DNA of 19,037 nt from Aquirufa sp. (GTDB taxonomy: Bacteria; Bacteroidota; Bacteroidia; Cytophagales; Spirosomataceae), in contig JAURHT010000026.1 in NCBI GenBank assembly GCA_030833145.1, positions 1-19,037 on the forward strand, given 5' to 3'. The notes under the pieces were generated by a model. It did not search any database. It saw nothing but the letters and a program-made list of their open reading frames with translations, and was not told where the DNA came from. A program made the translations under genes and the position numbers. Numbering within the stretch: the first letter of the stretch is position 1; each line of letters begins with the position of its first letter. Below are positions 12,627 through 19,037 of this stretch, piece after piece.

Positions 12627-15461
12627 ATGATTAAGAAAATTACGCTAGCCATTTTACTGGCTTTCCCTGTGCTTTCTTCGCTTGCGCAGGCTCCCGATGA
12701 AAACCGTTTTGTTAAGTCTGTTTTGGTAGACAAATTGGATGAACCGATGGAGTTTACCTTTTTGCCCGATGGACGAATTCTATTTGTAGAACGTAAAGGG
12801 GATGTGAAGTCCTATGATACGAAGACCAAAGAAACGAAGACGATCGCTCACTTGAATGTCAACACGAAATACAAGAACCGGTTGGGTCAAGAGCGTGTGG
12901 CAGAGGAAGGATTGATGGGAATTGTTTTGGACCCTAACTTCAGCAAAAATCACTGGCTATACCTTTATTATGCGCATCCGACGGAGACGAAGCACATTTT
13001 AGCTCGTATGGAATTGCGTGGTGATGAGTTATTAGTAGAGCAACAAAAAGTGCTTTTAGAGGTCCCTACACAACGCGAGGAATGTTGTCATACGGGTGGT
13101 GGAATGGTTTTTGACAAATCAGGAAACCTGTTCTTAACCGTAGGAAATAATACAAGTAACAGTAATTCAGATGGTTATGCTCCTATCGATGAGCGTCCAG
13201 GCCAAGCGTATTGGGATGATCAACGTGGTGCGTCGAATACGAATGATTTACGCGGAAAGATTTTACGCATTCACCCAGAGGCGAATGGCACGTATACGAT
13301 TCCAAAAGGCAATTTATTCGCACCAGGTACGCCTAAGACGAAGCCAGAAATTTATACGATGGGTCACCGTAATCCTTGGAGACCGAGTATTGACTCGAAA
13401 ACGGGTTTCTTATATTGGGGTGAAGTAGGTCCAGATGCGTCAGTAGATTCAGAAAAAGGTCCGCGTGGCTATGATGAATTTAATCAGGCCAAAGGTCCAG
13501 GCTATTACGGTTGGCCTTATTTCATCGGAAATAACCAAGCGTATGCGGATGTGAACTTTGAGACGATGGCCATTGGACCTAAATTCAATCCAGCAGCACC
13601 AGTAAACGAATCCCCTAATAACACCGGTTTACGTGAATTGCCTCCAGCAACGAAGGCGATGATTTGGTATCCCTATGGAACTTCAGATGAGTTCCCATTA
13701 GTGGGTTCTTCAGGTCGTTCTGCGACGGGTGGTCCGGTCTTCAGAAAGGCGGATTTTGCAGGTGCGAAACGCGCTTTCCCATCATATTATGAAGGAAAAT
13801 GGTTAATCGTGGAGTTTATGAGTAGCTGGATTATGTCGGTTACGTTAGATGAAAAAGGTGATTACAAGTCAATGGAGCGCTTTATGCCTTCTACGACTTT
13901 TGGTTCTGCGATCGATATGGACTTCAGTCCTGAAGGAGACTTATATGTATTAGAATATGGTTCAGCTTGGTTCCGCGGAAATGACAATGCTCGTTTAGTG
14001 AAGATTGAATACCAAGGTGGAAACCGCAAGCCGTATGTGGAAGCATCTTCGGCTAAGAAAGCAGGAGCAGCCCCATTCACAACGACTTTATCTGCAGATG
14101 GAACGAAAGATTTCGACGGAGATAAGTTGACTTATACGTGGACTGTGAAGAAGGCAGGCAAATTCGTGAAGAATTTATCTGGTACTAATCCGACCTTGCA
14201 ATTGAGAGATGCAGGTAAATACGAGGTGACATTGAAAGCGGCTGATCCTAAGGGATTGTCGAACACGGCTTCTTTGGAAATCTTAGTAGGAAACGAAGCG
14301 CCAGTAGTCGACATCGCAGTAGAAGGAAATAAATCGTTCTATTTCGAAGGTCAACCTATTAAATACGAGGTGAAGGTAGAAGATAAAGAAGACGGAACAC
14401 TAGGTAAAGGCATTGCAGCTGAGGCTGTTGCAGCTACCGTGGATTATGTTGCTTCGGGGTACGATCCGATCGAGATGGCGCAATCGCACCGCAAGGCTGA
14501 CAGCGATTTATTTGCTTCGGCCGGTCTTCGTTTGATCAATGCAAGTGATTGTAAGTCTTGTCACCAAATGTCTGTGCGCTCTGTAGGGCCATCTTACAAA
14601 GAAGTGGCGGAGAAATACAAAGGCCAAGATATGGTGGAGAAACTTTCTGATAAGGTAATCGCTGGTGGAATGGGCGTTTGGGGAGAACACGCGATGTCTG
14701 CTCACCCGAGCATTTCGAAAGCGGATGCGAAAGCAATGGTAAACTATATCTTAAGTTTAGGGGATGCCAAAGCAAGTAATGCCATCGCTACTTCGGGAAC
14801 CTTAGGTTTGAAAAAGCCAGCGGATCAATCGTCTTCAAAAGGGGTATTCGTGGTTCGCGCGACTTATTTAGATAAAGGAAACAAGAAGATGGCTCCAGTT
14901 CAATCAGAGAAATGGTTGTTCTTACGTCATCCAGCATTGAACGTGGAGAAAGCAGATATAACGAAAGGCATTTTGCAATTAATCACGCCAGGTCGTTCGA
15001 CGAATATGGTGGGCCAAAATCCACACTTAGGTTATAAAGATTTAGATTTGACAGGCATCTCGACCATCGAAATTTCGGCATCAGCTCAGGCTAGATCAAA
15101 TGCAGCGGGTGGTGTGATTGAAATCCGTTTGGATTCACCTACCGGAACGGTGATTGGCCAAACGGCTCCAATCGAAGTTTCACAAGGGGGATTTGGTGGA
15201 CCTCCTCCAGCAGCGGCAACGCCAGGAAAAGGTGCGCCATTAGGAACGGGAGTTGCGGCTCCAGCTTCAACGCCTGCACCTGCAGCAGCTCCAGCGGCAC
15301 CTGCGGGTCAAGCGCCTCGAAGAATGAATGGCCCAGCTGCCCAAAAAGTAGCCATCCAAGCAACTTCAGGTTCTCATGATCTGTATTTTGTAGCTGTTAA
15401 CCCGAAAGCAACCGAACAACAAATCGTCGTTCAGATTTCGGGTATTGAAATGAAAAAATAG
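12627..15461 (+). CDS. Secreted PQQ-type sugar dehydrogenase with PKD, cytochrome c and C-terminal binding-like region
   Basis: A 944-residue modular periplasmic or surface oxidoreductase. A signal peptide ends near LSSLAQA (16-22). Residues about 28-465 form a six-bladed beta-propeller of the soluble glucose/sorbosone dehydrogenase family, with HTGGGMVFD (155-163) and GHRNPW (246-251) matching the catalytic His and the PQQ-contacting Arg regions of that family. A PKD-like domain follows (about 468-555). Next is a cytochrome c domain with heme site CKSCH (642-646) and likely axial ligand Met690 in HAMSAHP. The C-terminal part (about 725-944) looks like a CBM6-type beta-sandwich split by an Ala/Pro/Gly-rich stretch (about 852-905). 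The expected reaction is oxidation of a sugar or polyol by PQQ, with electrons passing to the fused heme and on to the respiratory chain. The substrate is unknown. It has its own upstream region and ends before a strong terminator. Confidence 0.85.
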   Translation: MIKKITLAILLAFPVLSSLAQAPDENRFVKSVLVDKLDEPMEFTFLPDGRILFVERKGDVKSYDTKTKETKTIAHLNVNTKYKNRLGQERVAEEGLMGIVLDPNFSKNHWLYLYYAHPTETKHILARMELRGDELLVEQQKVLLEVPTQREECCHTGGGMVFDKSGNLFLTVGNNTSNSNSDGYAPIDERPGQAYWDDQRGASNTNDLRGKILRIHPEANGTYTIPKGNLFAPGTPKTKPEIYTMGHRNPWRPSIDSKTGFLYWGEVGPDASVDSEKGPRGYDEFNQAKGPGYYGWPYFIGNNQAYADVNFETMAIGPKFNPAAPVNESPNNTGLRELPPATKAMIWYPYGTSDEFPLVGSSGRSATGGPVFRKADFAGAKRAFPSYYEGKWLIVEFMSSWIMSVTLDEKGDYKSMERFMPSTTFGSAIDMDFSPEGDLYVLEYGSAWFRGNDNARLVKIEYQGGNRKPYVEASSAKKAGAAPFTTTLSADGTKDFDGDKLTYTWTVKKAGKFVKNLSGTNPTLQLRDAGKYEVTLKAADPKGLSNTASLEILVGNEAPVVDIAVEGNKSFYFEGQPIKYEVKVEDKEDGTLGKGIAAEAVAATVDYVASGYDPIEMAQSHRKADSDLFASAGLRLINASDCKSCHQMSVRSVGPSYKEVAEKYKGQDMVEKLSDKVIAGGMGVWGEHAMSAHPSISKADAKAMVNYILSLGDAKASNAIATSGTLGLKKPADQSSSKGVFVVRATYLDKGNKKMAPVQSEKWLFLRHPALNVEKADITKGILQLITPGRSTNMVGQNPHLGYKDLDLTGISTIEISASAQARSNAAGGVIEIRLDSPTGTVIGQTAPIEVSQGGFGGPPPAAATPGKGAPLGTGVAAPASTPAPAAAPAAPAGQAPRRMNGPAAQKVAIQATSGSHDLYFVAVNPKATEQQIVVQISGIEMKK

Positions 15462-15482
15462 TCTTTTGATTATAGTAATTCT

Positions 15483-15520
15483 GGGGTCCTCTCTGCTTTA
15501 ATAGAGAGGACCCCTTTTTT
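15483..15520 (+). terminator. Strong intrinsic terminator ending at the next start codon
   Basis: A 12-bp perfect stem, GGGGTCCTCTCT (15483-15494) with AGAGAGGACCCC (15503-15514), has an 8-base loop and is followed by six T residues (15515-15520). It follows the PQQ dehydrogenase stop by 21 bases. The ATG of the GH105 gene begins at the very next base, so this hairpin may also control entry into that gene. Confidence 0.93.
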
Positions 15521-16816
15521 ATGCGCTATATCTTATTTTTGTTGTTGATTTCTGGCACCTTATTTGGCCAAAAAAACATCACCACCGCTTCCGATGCCAC
15601 AGCGCCTCTCCATGCATTACAACCAGATTATCCTACACCTTACGGTGCACCTACGGCTGAAAATATCCAAAAAACCATCGACCGCGTATTCACTTATTTA
15701 GAAACCGCGACTCCTGATCGTTTTGTGGATAAGACGTCCGGCGCAGAAGTAAAAACATATAACGCAAATGCCATTTTTAGCAAGGGAGATTTTCGTCCGA
15801 TTTCCTATGAATGGGGCGTTACTTATTCCGGAATGTTGGCTTTGACAGAGGTAACCGGGGATGTTAAATACAAGAACTATGTATTTAATCGCTTGAATCT
15901 GATTAATTTGGGTGTTCCGGAGGCGATAAAGATTCCAGCGGAACAATCGCACGTATTGAAAGGTCTAGTGCACCCTCGTGCTTTGGACGACATAGGAGCG
16001 ATGGGGATGGCGGTGATTAAGGCGAAAAAAGCCGGATTTACGACCGATATGTCCTACATCACGAAGCGTGCTTCAGATTTTATCTTGAAAGAAGAGCACC
16101 GATTGCCTGATCGTACCTTGGTGCGAATTCGTCCATTACACCACACCATGTGGCTTGATGATGTCTATATGGCCATTCCGGCCTTATTGCAATTAGGGGA
16201 ATACGAGGAGGCTGTTTTTCAATTCAAAGCTTACCAAAAGCGCATGTTCAATCCGAACTTAAACATCTTTATGCACGGCTATTTAGTGGATGCGTTGGAG
16301 CATCCAGAATTCCACTGGGGACGCGCAAATGGCTGGGCTTTGTTAACTACTTGCGAATTGCTGGAGTATTTGCCAGCGAACCACCCGGCTCGTCCGGAGA
16401 TTTTGGCCCAATTGAAGAACCACTTGAAAGGACTGATGGCTTTGCAGGATGGGACGGGATTTTGGCATCAATTACTGGATAAAAACGATTCCTATTTAGA
16501 GACTTCGTGTACCGCCATTTATACCTATGTGATGGCTAAAGGCATAAACAAAGGCTGGCTCGACCCTAAAATCTACGGTCCGGCAGCAATTTTAAGTTGG
16601 AATGCAGTCAATACGAAAGTAAACGAAAAGGGACAGGTAGAAGGGACGTGTGTGGGAACAGGTTTAGCCTGGGATCCCGCTTTCTATTACCATCGTCCTA
16701 TTTCACCGTACGCGGCACACGGATATGGTCCCGTTTTATTAGCCGGCGCGGCGATGATGGATTTAGTGAAACATCACACTTACCAAATCAATGATTCTGC
16801 CGTACATTTGAAATAA
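15521..16816 (+). CDS. Secreted unsaturated rhamnogalacturonyl/uronyl hydrolase (GH105)
   Basis: A 431-residue glycoside hydrolase of the GH105/GH88 (alpha/alpha)6-barrel group. These enzymes hydrate the double bond of a terminal 4,5-unsaturated uronic acid, left by pectin lyases, and so release it as 5-keto-4-deoxyuronate. The signal peptide MRYILFLLLISGTLFGQ is clear, placing it in the periplasm. WLDDVYM (211-217) holds the Asp that corresponds to the catalytic Asp of YteR-type enzymes, and WGRANGW (266-272) is the second family signature; HWG and the late GTGLAWDPAFYYHRP also fit. The start is fixed by the signal peptide even though it directly abuts the terminator T-run and leaves no leader. 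It is followed after 2 bases by kduD, which works on the product pathway. GH105 is favoured over GH88 by the WLDDVYM and WGRANGW motifs; the exact oligosaccharide is inferred. Confidence 0.85.
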   Translation: MRYILFLLLISGTLFGQKNITTASDATAPLHALQPDYPTPYGAPTAENIQKTIDRVFTYLETATPDRFVDKTSGAEVKTYNANAIFSKGDFRPISYEWGVTYSGMLALTEVTGDVKYKNYVFNRLNLINLGVPEAIKIPAEQSHVLKGLVHPRALDDIGAMGMAVIKAKKAGFTTDMSYITKRASDFILKEEHRLPDRTLVRIRPLHHTMWLDDVYMAIPALLQLGEYEEAVFQFKAYQKRMFNPNLNIFMHGYLVDALEHPEFHWGRANGWALLTTCELLEYLPANHPARPEILAQLKNHLKGLMALQDGTGFWHQLLDKNDSYLETSCTAIYTYVMAKGINKGWLDPKIYGPAAILSWNAVNTKVNEKGQVEGTCVGTGLAWDPAFYYHRPISPYAAHGYGPVLLAGAAMMDLVKHHTYQINDSAVHLK

Positions 16817-16818
16817 TT

Positions 16819-17583
16819 ATGAAAAATACGTTTGATTTAACAGGAAAGATAGCACTCGTAACGGGTTGTAAGCGAGGAATCGGAATGGCGATGGCGCTCG
16901 GTTTAGCGGAGGCGGGAGCAGATATTATTGGTGTTTCGGCTTCTTTAGAATTAGCGGGATCAGACATCGAAAAAGCGGTGACTGGCCTAGGTCGCAAATT
17001 CAAAGCCTATCAAGCGGACTTTTCGAATCGCGATTCGCTATATACGTTTATCAAACAATTGAAAGCGGACTATCCCCGCATCGATATCTTAGTGAATAAC
17101 GCAGGAACGATTTTGCGCAATCCGGCAGCGGAGCATTCGGATGAGTTTTGGGATGAGGTTTTGGAAGTCAATCTTTCCTCTCAGTTTATTTTGAGCCGCG
17201 AAATCGGTTCCCGGATGATAGCCCAAGGAAGCGGTAAAATTATCTTCACGGCTTCTCTATTAAGTTTTCAAGGTGGCATTAACGTTCCCGGATATGCTGC
17301 CAGCAAAGGCGGTATCGCTCGTTTAACGATGGCTTTAGCGAATGAGTGGGCAGGGAAGGGAGTAAATGTGAACGCGATTGCTCCTGGCTATATTTCTACG
17401 GATAATACGACGGCATTGCGCGAAGATAAAGACCGCAGTGCTTCTATTTTAGGACGAATTCCGGCGGGAAGATGGGGAGAACCAGAAGACTTTAAGGGTC
17501 CAGTGGTGTTCTTAGCATCTGACGCCTCTAACTATGTACACGGAACCATTTTGACCGTCGATGGCGGCTGGATGGGACGATAA
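16819..17583 (+). CDS. kduD: 2-dehydro-3-deoxy-D-gluconate 5-dehydrogenase (KduD-like SDR)
   Basis: A 254-residue classical SDR, nearly identical in length to E. coli KduD (253). It carries TGCKRGIG (15-22) for NAD binding, NNAG (93-96), catalytic Ser146, and YAASK (159-163) with Tyr159 and Lys163. The C-terminus NYVHGTILTVDGGWMGR is typical of KduD, as is the early FDLTGKIALVTG. KduD interconverts 2,5-diketo-3-deoxygluconate and 2-keto-3-deoxygluconate in the breakdown of unsaturated uronic acids from pectin. It has no signal peptide and is cytosolic, while the hydrolases on either side are exported, so the released keto-sugar must cross the inner membrane. KduI, which makes its substrate, is not in this window. 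It lies 2 bases after the GH105 gene in one transcript. Other sugar-acting SDRs remain possible, but the context strongly favours KduD. Confidence 0.87.
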   Translation: MKNTFDLTGKIALVTGCKRGIGMAMALGLAEAGADIIGVSASLELAGSDIEKAVTGLGRKFKAYQADFSNRDSLYTFIKQLKADYPRIDILVNNAGTILRNPAAEHSDEFWDEVLEVNLSSQFILSREIGSRMIAQGSGKIIFTASLLSFQGGINVPGYAASKGGIARLTMALANEWAGKGVNVNAIAPGYISTDNTTALREDKDRSASILGRIPAGRWGEPEDFKGPVVFLASDASNYVHGTILTVDGGWMGR

Positions 17584-17592
17584 CTAAATTAT

Positions 17593-17738
17593 AAAGCATA
17601 AAGCATAAAGTTTGAATCCGCTGCGCGGATGCATTATGGGAAAATACTTCCTGAAAATATCCCCGTAGGAGATGCCAACTTTTTTCTTTGTGCTTTATGC
17701 TCTATTCTTTAAAAGAGTGCTCTATTCTTTATGCTTTT
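17593..17738. repeat. Repeat element C: two inverted heptad-palindrome modules
   Basis: The left module has AAAGCAT twice plus AAAG (17593-17610), then palindrome ATCCGC-TGC-GCGGAT (17616-17630). The right module, reversed, has palindrome ATCCCC-GTA-GGAGAT (17659-17673) and heptad-derived runs at 17686-17710 and 17715-17738 (units such as ATTCTTT, ATGCTTT, GTGCTCT). The right arm is longer than the left and seems partly duplicated. The element fills the gap between kduD and the GH88 gene, ending 14 bases before the GH88 start. Confidence 0.85.
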
Positions 17739-17752
17739 TAAATGATAAACCT

Positions 17753-18916
17753 ATGAAAAAACTAACTCTAATCCTCACCATCCTCTCCACCTCTCTTTTC
17801 GCGCAGAAAATCGATGTGGATAAACAAATCGCTCTAGCGGGTCAGCAGTATCAATTGATGTTAGCGGCACGACCGGACACGAGCACGACAATTCACTCAG
17901 CAAACCACGATGGGACTTACAGTAACAAGCCCTCTAAGTGGTGGTGTTCGGGTTTCTTCCCAGGTGGACTTTGGTTCTTGTATGAAAAAACTAAAGACCC
18001 GAAATGGGAAGCAGCAGCTCGTTTATGGACGGCGGCAGTGAAGAAAGAGCAATTCAATACGGGGACGCATGATTTGGGATTCATGATGTACGATTCTTTC
18101 GGGAACGGTTTGCGTTTAACAAAAGATCCGGAATACAAGAAGGTATTGATTCAGTCTGCTAAATCTCTAGCGACGCGTTTCGATCCCAAAATTGGTTTGA
18201 TTAAGTCTTGGAATGGTTTCAAAGGAGGCTATCAATATCCGGTGATCATTGATAATATGATGAACTTGGAATTGTTGTTCTGGGCATCGCGCGAGACGGG
18301 GGATCCACGTTTTAAGGAGATCGCGATTATTCACGCGGATAATACGATGAAGAACCATTTTAGACCGGATTATTCGAGCTATCACGTGATTTGCTATGAT
18401 GTGGATGGAAAGGTTTTGGCCAAAAAACAACACCAAGGCTACCAAGACGAGTCCACCTGGACACGCGGACATGCCTGGGCAATGTACGGCTACGTGGAAA
18501 TGTATCGTAATACGAAGGATAAAAAATACCTTGACTTCGCTCAAAAAATCTCTGATTTCTATTTAAATCACCCGAATATGCCGTCTGACAAGATTCCCTA
18601 TTGGGATTTCTATGCACCTAATATTCCAAACGAGGAACGTGATGCTTCTGCGGGTGCGATTGCGGCGTCTGCTTTGCTAGAATTGAGTACCTATTCTGGA
18701 GAAAAAGGAAAGCGTTACTACGCGGATGCGGTGAAGATGTTAGAGTCACTTTCGTCTCCGGCTTACCGCGCGGCTTTGGGTGAAAATAATCACTTCTTGA
18801 TCAAGCATTGTGTGGGAGCGAAATCTTTGAATTCAGAGATTGACGTGCCTTTAATCTATGCGGATTACTATTATTTAGAAGGCTTGTTGCGCTACCAAAA
18901 AATGGCTAAAAAATAG
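17753..18916 (+). CDS. Secreted unsaturated glucuronyl hydrolase (GH88)
   Basis: A 387-residue (alpha/alpha)6-barrel hydrolase that cleaves unsaturated glucuronic or galacturonic residues from the non-reducing end of lyase-made oligosaccharides. A signal peptide, MKKLTLILTILSTSLFAQ (1-18), fixes the start at 17753; an in-frame ATG 81 bases upstream lies inside the repeat element and is rejected. GH88 hallmarks are visible: THDLGFM (105-111) with Asp107, and IIDNMMNLELL (165-175) with Asp167. These correspond to the paired catalytic Asp residues of Bacillus UGL (Asp88 and Asp149, from memory). WTRGHAW (236-242) and the closing SEIDVPLIYADYYYLEGLLRY are also typical. Length matches the family (about 380). 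It is separated from kduD by repeat element C. It complements the GH105 enzyme, probably on a different linkage or sugar; the preferred substrate is unknown. Confidence 0.87.
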   Translation: MKKLTLILTILSTSLFAQKIDVDKQIALAGQQYQLMLAARPDTSTTIHSANHDGTYSNKPSKWWCSGFFPGGLWFLYEKTKDPKWEAAARLWTAAVKKEQFNTGTHDLGFMMYDSFGNGLRLTKDPEYKKVLIQSAKSLATRFDPKIGLIKSWNGFKGGYQYPVIIDNMMNLELLFWASRETGDPRFKEIAIIHADNTMKNHFRPDYSSYHVICYDVDGKVLAKKQHQGYQDESTWTRGHAWAMYGYVEMYRNTKDKKYLDFAQKISDFYLNHPNMPSDKIPYWDFYAPNIPNEERDASAGAIAASALLELSTYSGEKGKRYYADAVKMLESLSSPAYRAALGENNHFLIKHCVGAKSLNSEIDVPLIYADYYYLEGLLRYQKMAKK

Positions 18917-18939
18917 ACGGCTTTTTGGGCTGAATTTCG

Positions 18940-18947
18940 TACCTTTG
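18940..18947 (+). promoter_or_regulatory. -7 promoter box for purH
   Basis: TACCTTTG matches the Bacteroidota -7 consensus TAnnTTTG exactly and lies 23 bases before the purH start. A TTG at 18925-18927 is present, but only 12 bases upstream, closer than usual for a -33 element. I see no terminator for the preceding GH88 gene. Confidence 0.6.
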
Positions 18948-18970
18948 AGGCTTCATTTTTATCAAGCCCT

Positions 18971-19037
18971 ATGTCAGTTAAGAAAATTCAATCAGCCTTA
19001 ATTTCGGTTTATTACAAGGACGGTTTAGCGCCCATCA
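18971..19037 (+). CDS. purH: PurH, AICAR transformylase / IMP cyclohydrolase (5' end only)
   Basis: The last 67 bases encode an open N-terminus beginning MSVKKIQSALISVYYKDGL and continue past the window edge. The pattern KKIxSALISVxxKDGL is what I know as the start of Bacteroidota PurH, the bifunctional enzyme of the last two steps of IMP synthesis; it is the first strand and helix of the IMP cyclohydrolase (MGS-like) domain. A good -7 box precedes it, marking a new transcription unit unrelated to the uronide genes. Only about 22 codons are visible, so the assignment rests on a short match. Confidence 0.7.
   Translation, partial: MSVKKIQSALISVYYKDGLAPI

Noticed and set aside
15181..15340. 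Ala/Pro-rich stretch as a frameshift
   Set aside because: The reading frame is continuous and the sequence resumes a normal beta-rich domain to a proper stop at 15461.
17672..17752. Longer GH88 start at 17672
   Set aside because: The extra 27 residues come from the repeat element and would bury the clear signal peptide that starts at 17753.

Overview
The window reads as a Bacteroidota chromosome, probably a Cytophagales-type (possibly freshwater) lineage. The evidence is protein-level similarity throughout, matches to the Bacteroidota -7 promoter consensus TAnnTTTG (1997-2004 and 18940-18947), very short intergenic gaps, few Shine-Dalgarno sites, and many secreted sugar-active enzymes with short signal peptides ending in A-Q. 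There are no insertion sequences, phage genes, tRNAs, rRNAs or CRISPR arrays. Genus-level assignment is not possible from this sequence alone.

Layout. (1) 1-2920: the start of a divergent gene, possibly a response regulator; a secreted two-domain carbohydrate esterase (alpha/beta hydrolase fused to a pectin methylesterase beta-helix); and a Tat-exported sugar isomerase/epimerase-like TIM barrel. (2) 2997-7168, minus strand: a compact sucrose module of MFS sugar transporter, fructokinase and amylosucrase/sucrose hydrolase (GH13_4), closed by a bidirectional terminator. (3) 7255-10266: an SDR on the minus strand, divergent from a lipid-kinase-like gene that overlaps a secreted M20 amidohydrolase by ATGA. 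(4) 10304-11795: a small arsenic operon, arsR-arsI-arsC, with a candidate operator but no visible efflux pump. (5) 11974-15461: a secreted NTF2-like protein on the minus strand, and a large modular PQQ-type sugar dehydrogenase with PKD, cytochrome c and carbohydrate-binding-like regions. (6) 15521-18916: an unsaturated-uronide module of secreted GH105, cytosolic KduD and secreted GH88, followed by the first codons of purH.

How the genes work together. The first and last enzyme groups fit pectin or rhamnogalacturonan breakdown: de-esterification by the CE8 fusion, removal of terminal unsaturated uronic acids by GH105 and GH88, then KduD acting on the keto-deoxy sugar. No polysaccharide lyase, SusC/SusD pair, KduI or KdgK lies in the window, so the pathway must be completed elsewhere. 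The sucrose module is self-contained: import, split or transglucosylate sucrose, phosphorylate fructose.

The most unusual signal is non-coding. Five modules in three intergenic regions (11794-11845, 12417-12539, 17593-17738) share one design: a run of AAAG[A/C]A[T/C] heptads followed by a small palindrome of the form ATCCCC-NNN-GGGGAT. One module is single and two pairs are arranged as inverted repeats. I do not recognise this as a named family. A separate near-perfect 60-bp hairpin sits at 11914-11974, and a strong terminator ends exactly at the start codon of the GH105 gene.
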